This document shows positions 6,599 to 7,061 of a DNA stretch of 7,061 nucleotides, one piece after another. A program made the position numbers and the translations under genes. This DNA comes from Spirochaetales bacterium (GTDB lineage Bacteria > Spirochaetota > Spirochaetia > Sphaerochaetales > Sphaerochaetaceae): positions 1-7,061 of the forward strand of contig JAAYQY010000022.1 in NCBI GenBank assembly GCA_012519125.1, given 5' to 3'. Below the pieces are notes generated by a model. That model saw nothing but the letters and a program-made list of their open reading frames with translations, did not search any database and had not been told where the DNA came from. Position 1 is the stretch's first letter, and the number at the start of each line of letters is the position of its first letter.

Positions 6599-6624
6599 GG
6601 GCAGGAAGGCAAGCCCTCCTGCCC
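6591..6624 (-). terminator. Likely intrinsic terminator of pta
   Basis: Read on the minus strand, eight bases after the pta stop codon, GGGCAGGA (6624-6617) pairs perfectly with TCCTGCCC (6606-6599) around a 10-base loop. Two further G-C pairs can form inside the loop beyond one mismatch. The stem is followed by TTGCTTTGC, a broken T-run. GC-rich stem and position fit an intrinsic terminator; the interrupted T-tract makes it a moderate one. Confidence 0.65.
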
Positions 6625-6632
6625 GTCAGAAA

Positions 6633-7061
<429 letters not shown>

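Overview
The window is a dense, ordinary-looking stretch of bacterial chromosome. It holds seven protein genes, two of them cut by the window edges, and no gap between genes longer than about 90 bases. I see no rRNA, tRNA, CRISPR array, insertion sequence or phage gene. Base composition is mixed to slightly GC-rich, Shine-Dalgarno sequences are clear, and one start codon is GTG. The RsmA N-terminus and general protein style remind me of spirochaetes of the Sphaerochaeta/Treponema group. That is an impression from memory, not something the window proves.

Plus strand, 1 to 5205: five genes lie head to tail and probably form one transcription unit. They are the C-terminal part of a HAD phosphatase, a PgcA-type phosphohexomutase (start 429), an unrecognised two-helix membrane protein (GTG start 2138), a ComEC/Rec2-type membrane protein without the usual nuclease-like domain (2949), and the 16S rRNA dimethyltransferase RsmA (4300). 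The junctions are a 38-base overlap, a 4-base overlap, a 37-base gap and an unusually long 119-base overlap.

Minus strand, 7061 to 5144: the C-terminal part of phosphate acetyltransferase (pta) ends at 6633. A GC-rich hairpin that looks like its terminator follows, and then a MATE-family efflux transporter starts at 6541. The transporter gene runs into the end of rsmA, so the two convergent genes share their last 62 bases.

The genes do housekeeping jobs: sugar-phosphate interconversion, DNA uptake or a related membrane role, ribosome maturation, drug or metabolite export, and acetyl-phosphate metabolism. They do not make one obvious pathway. I found no convincing new system. The points worth a second look are the uncharacterised membrane protein, the ComEC that lacks its C-terminal domain and overlaps rsmA, the convergent rsmA/MATE overlap, and a perfect 10-bp inverted repeat inside comEC.
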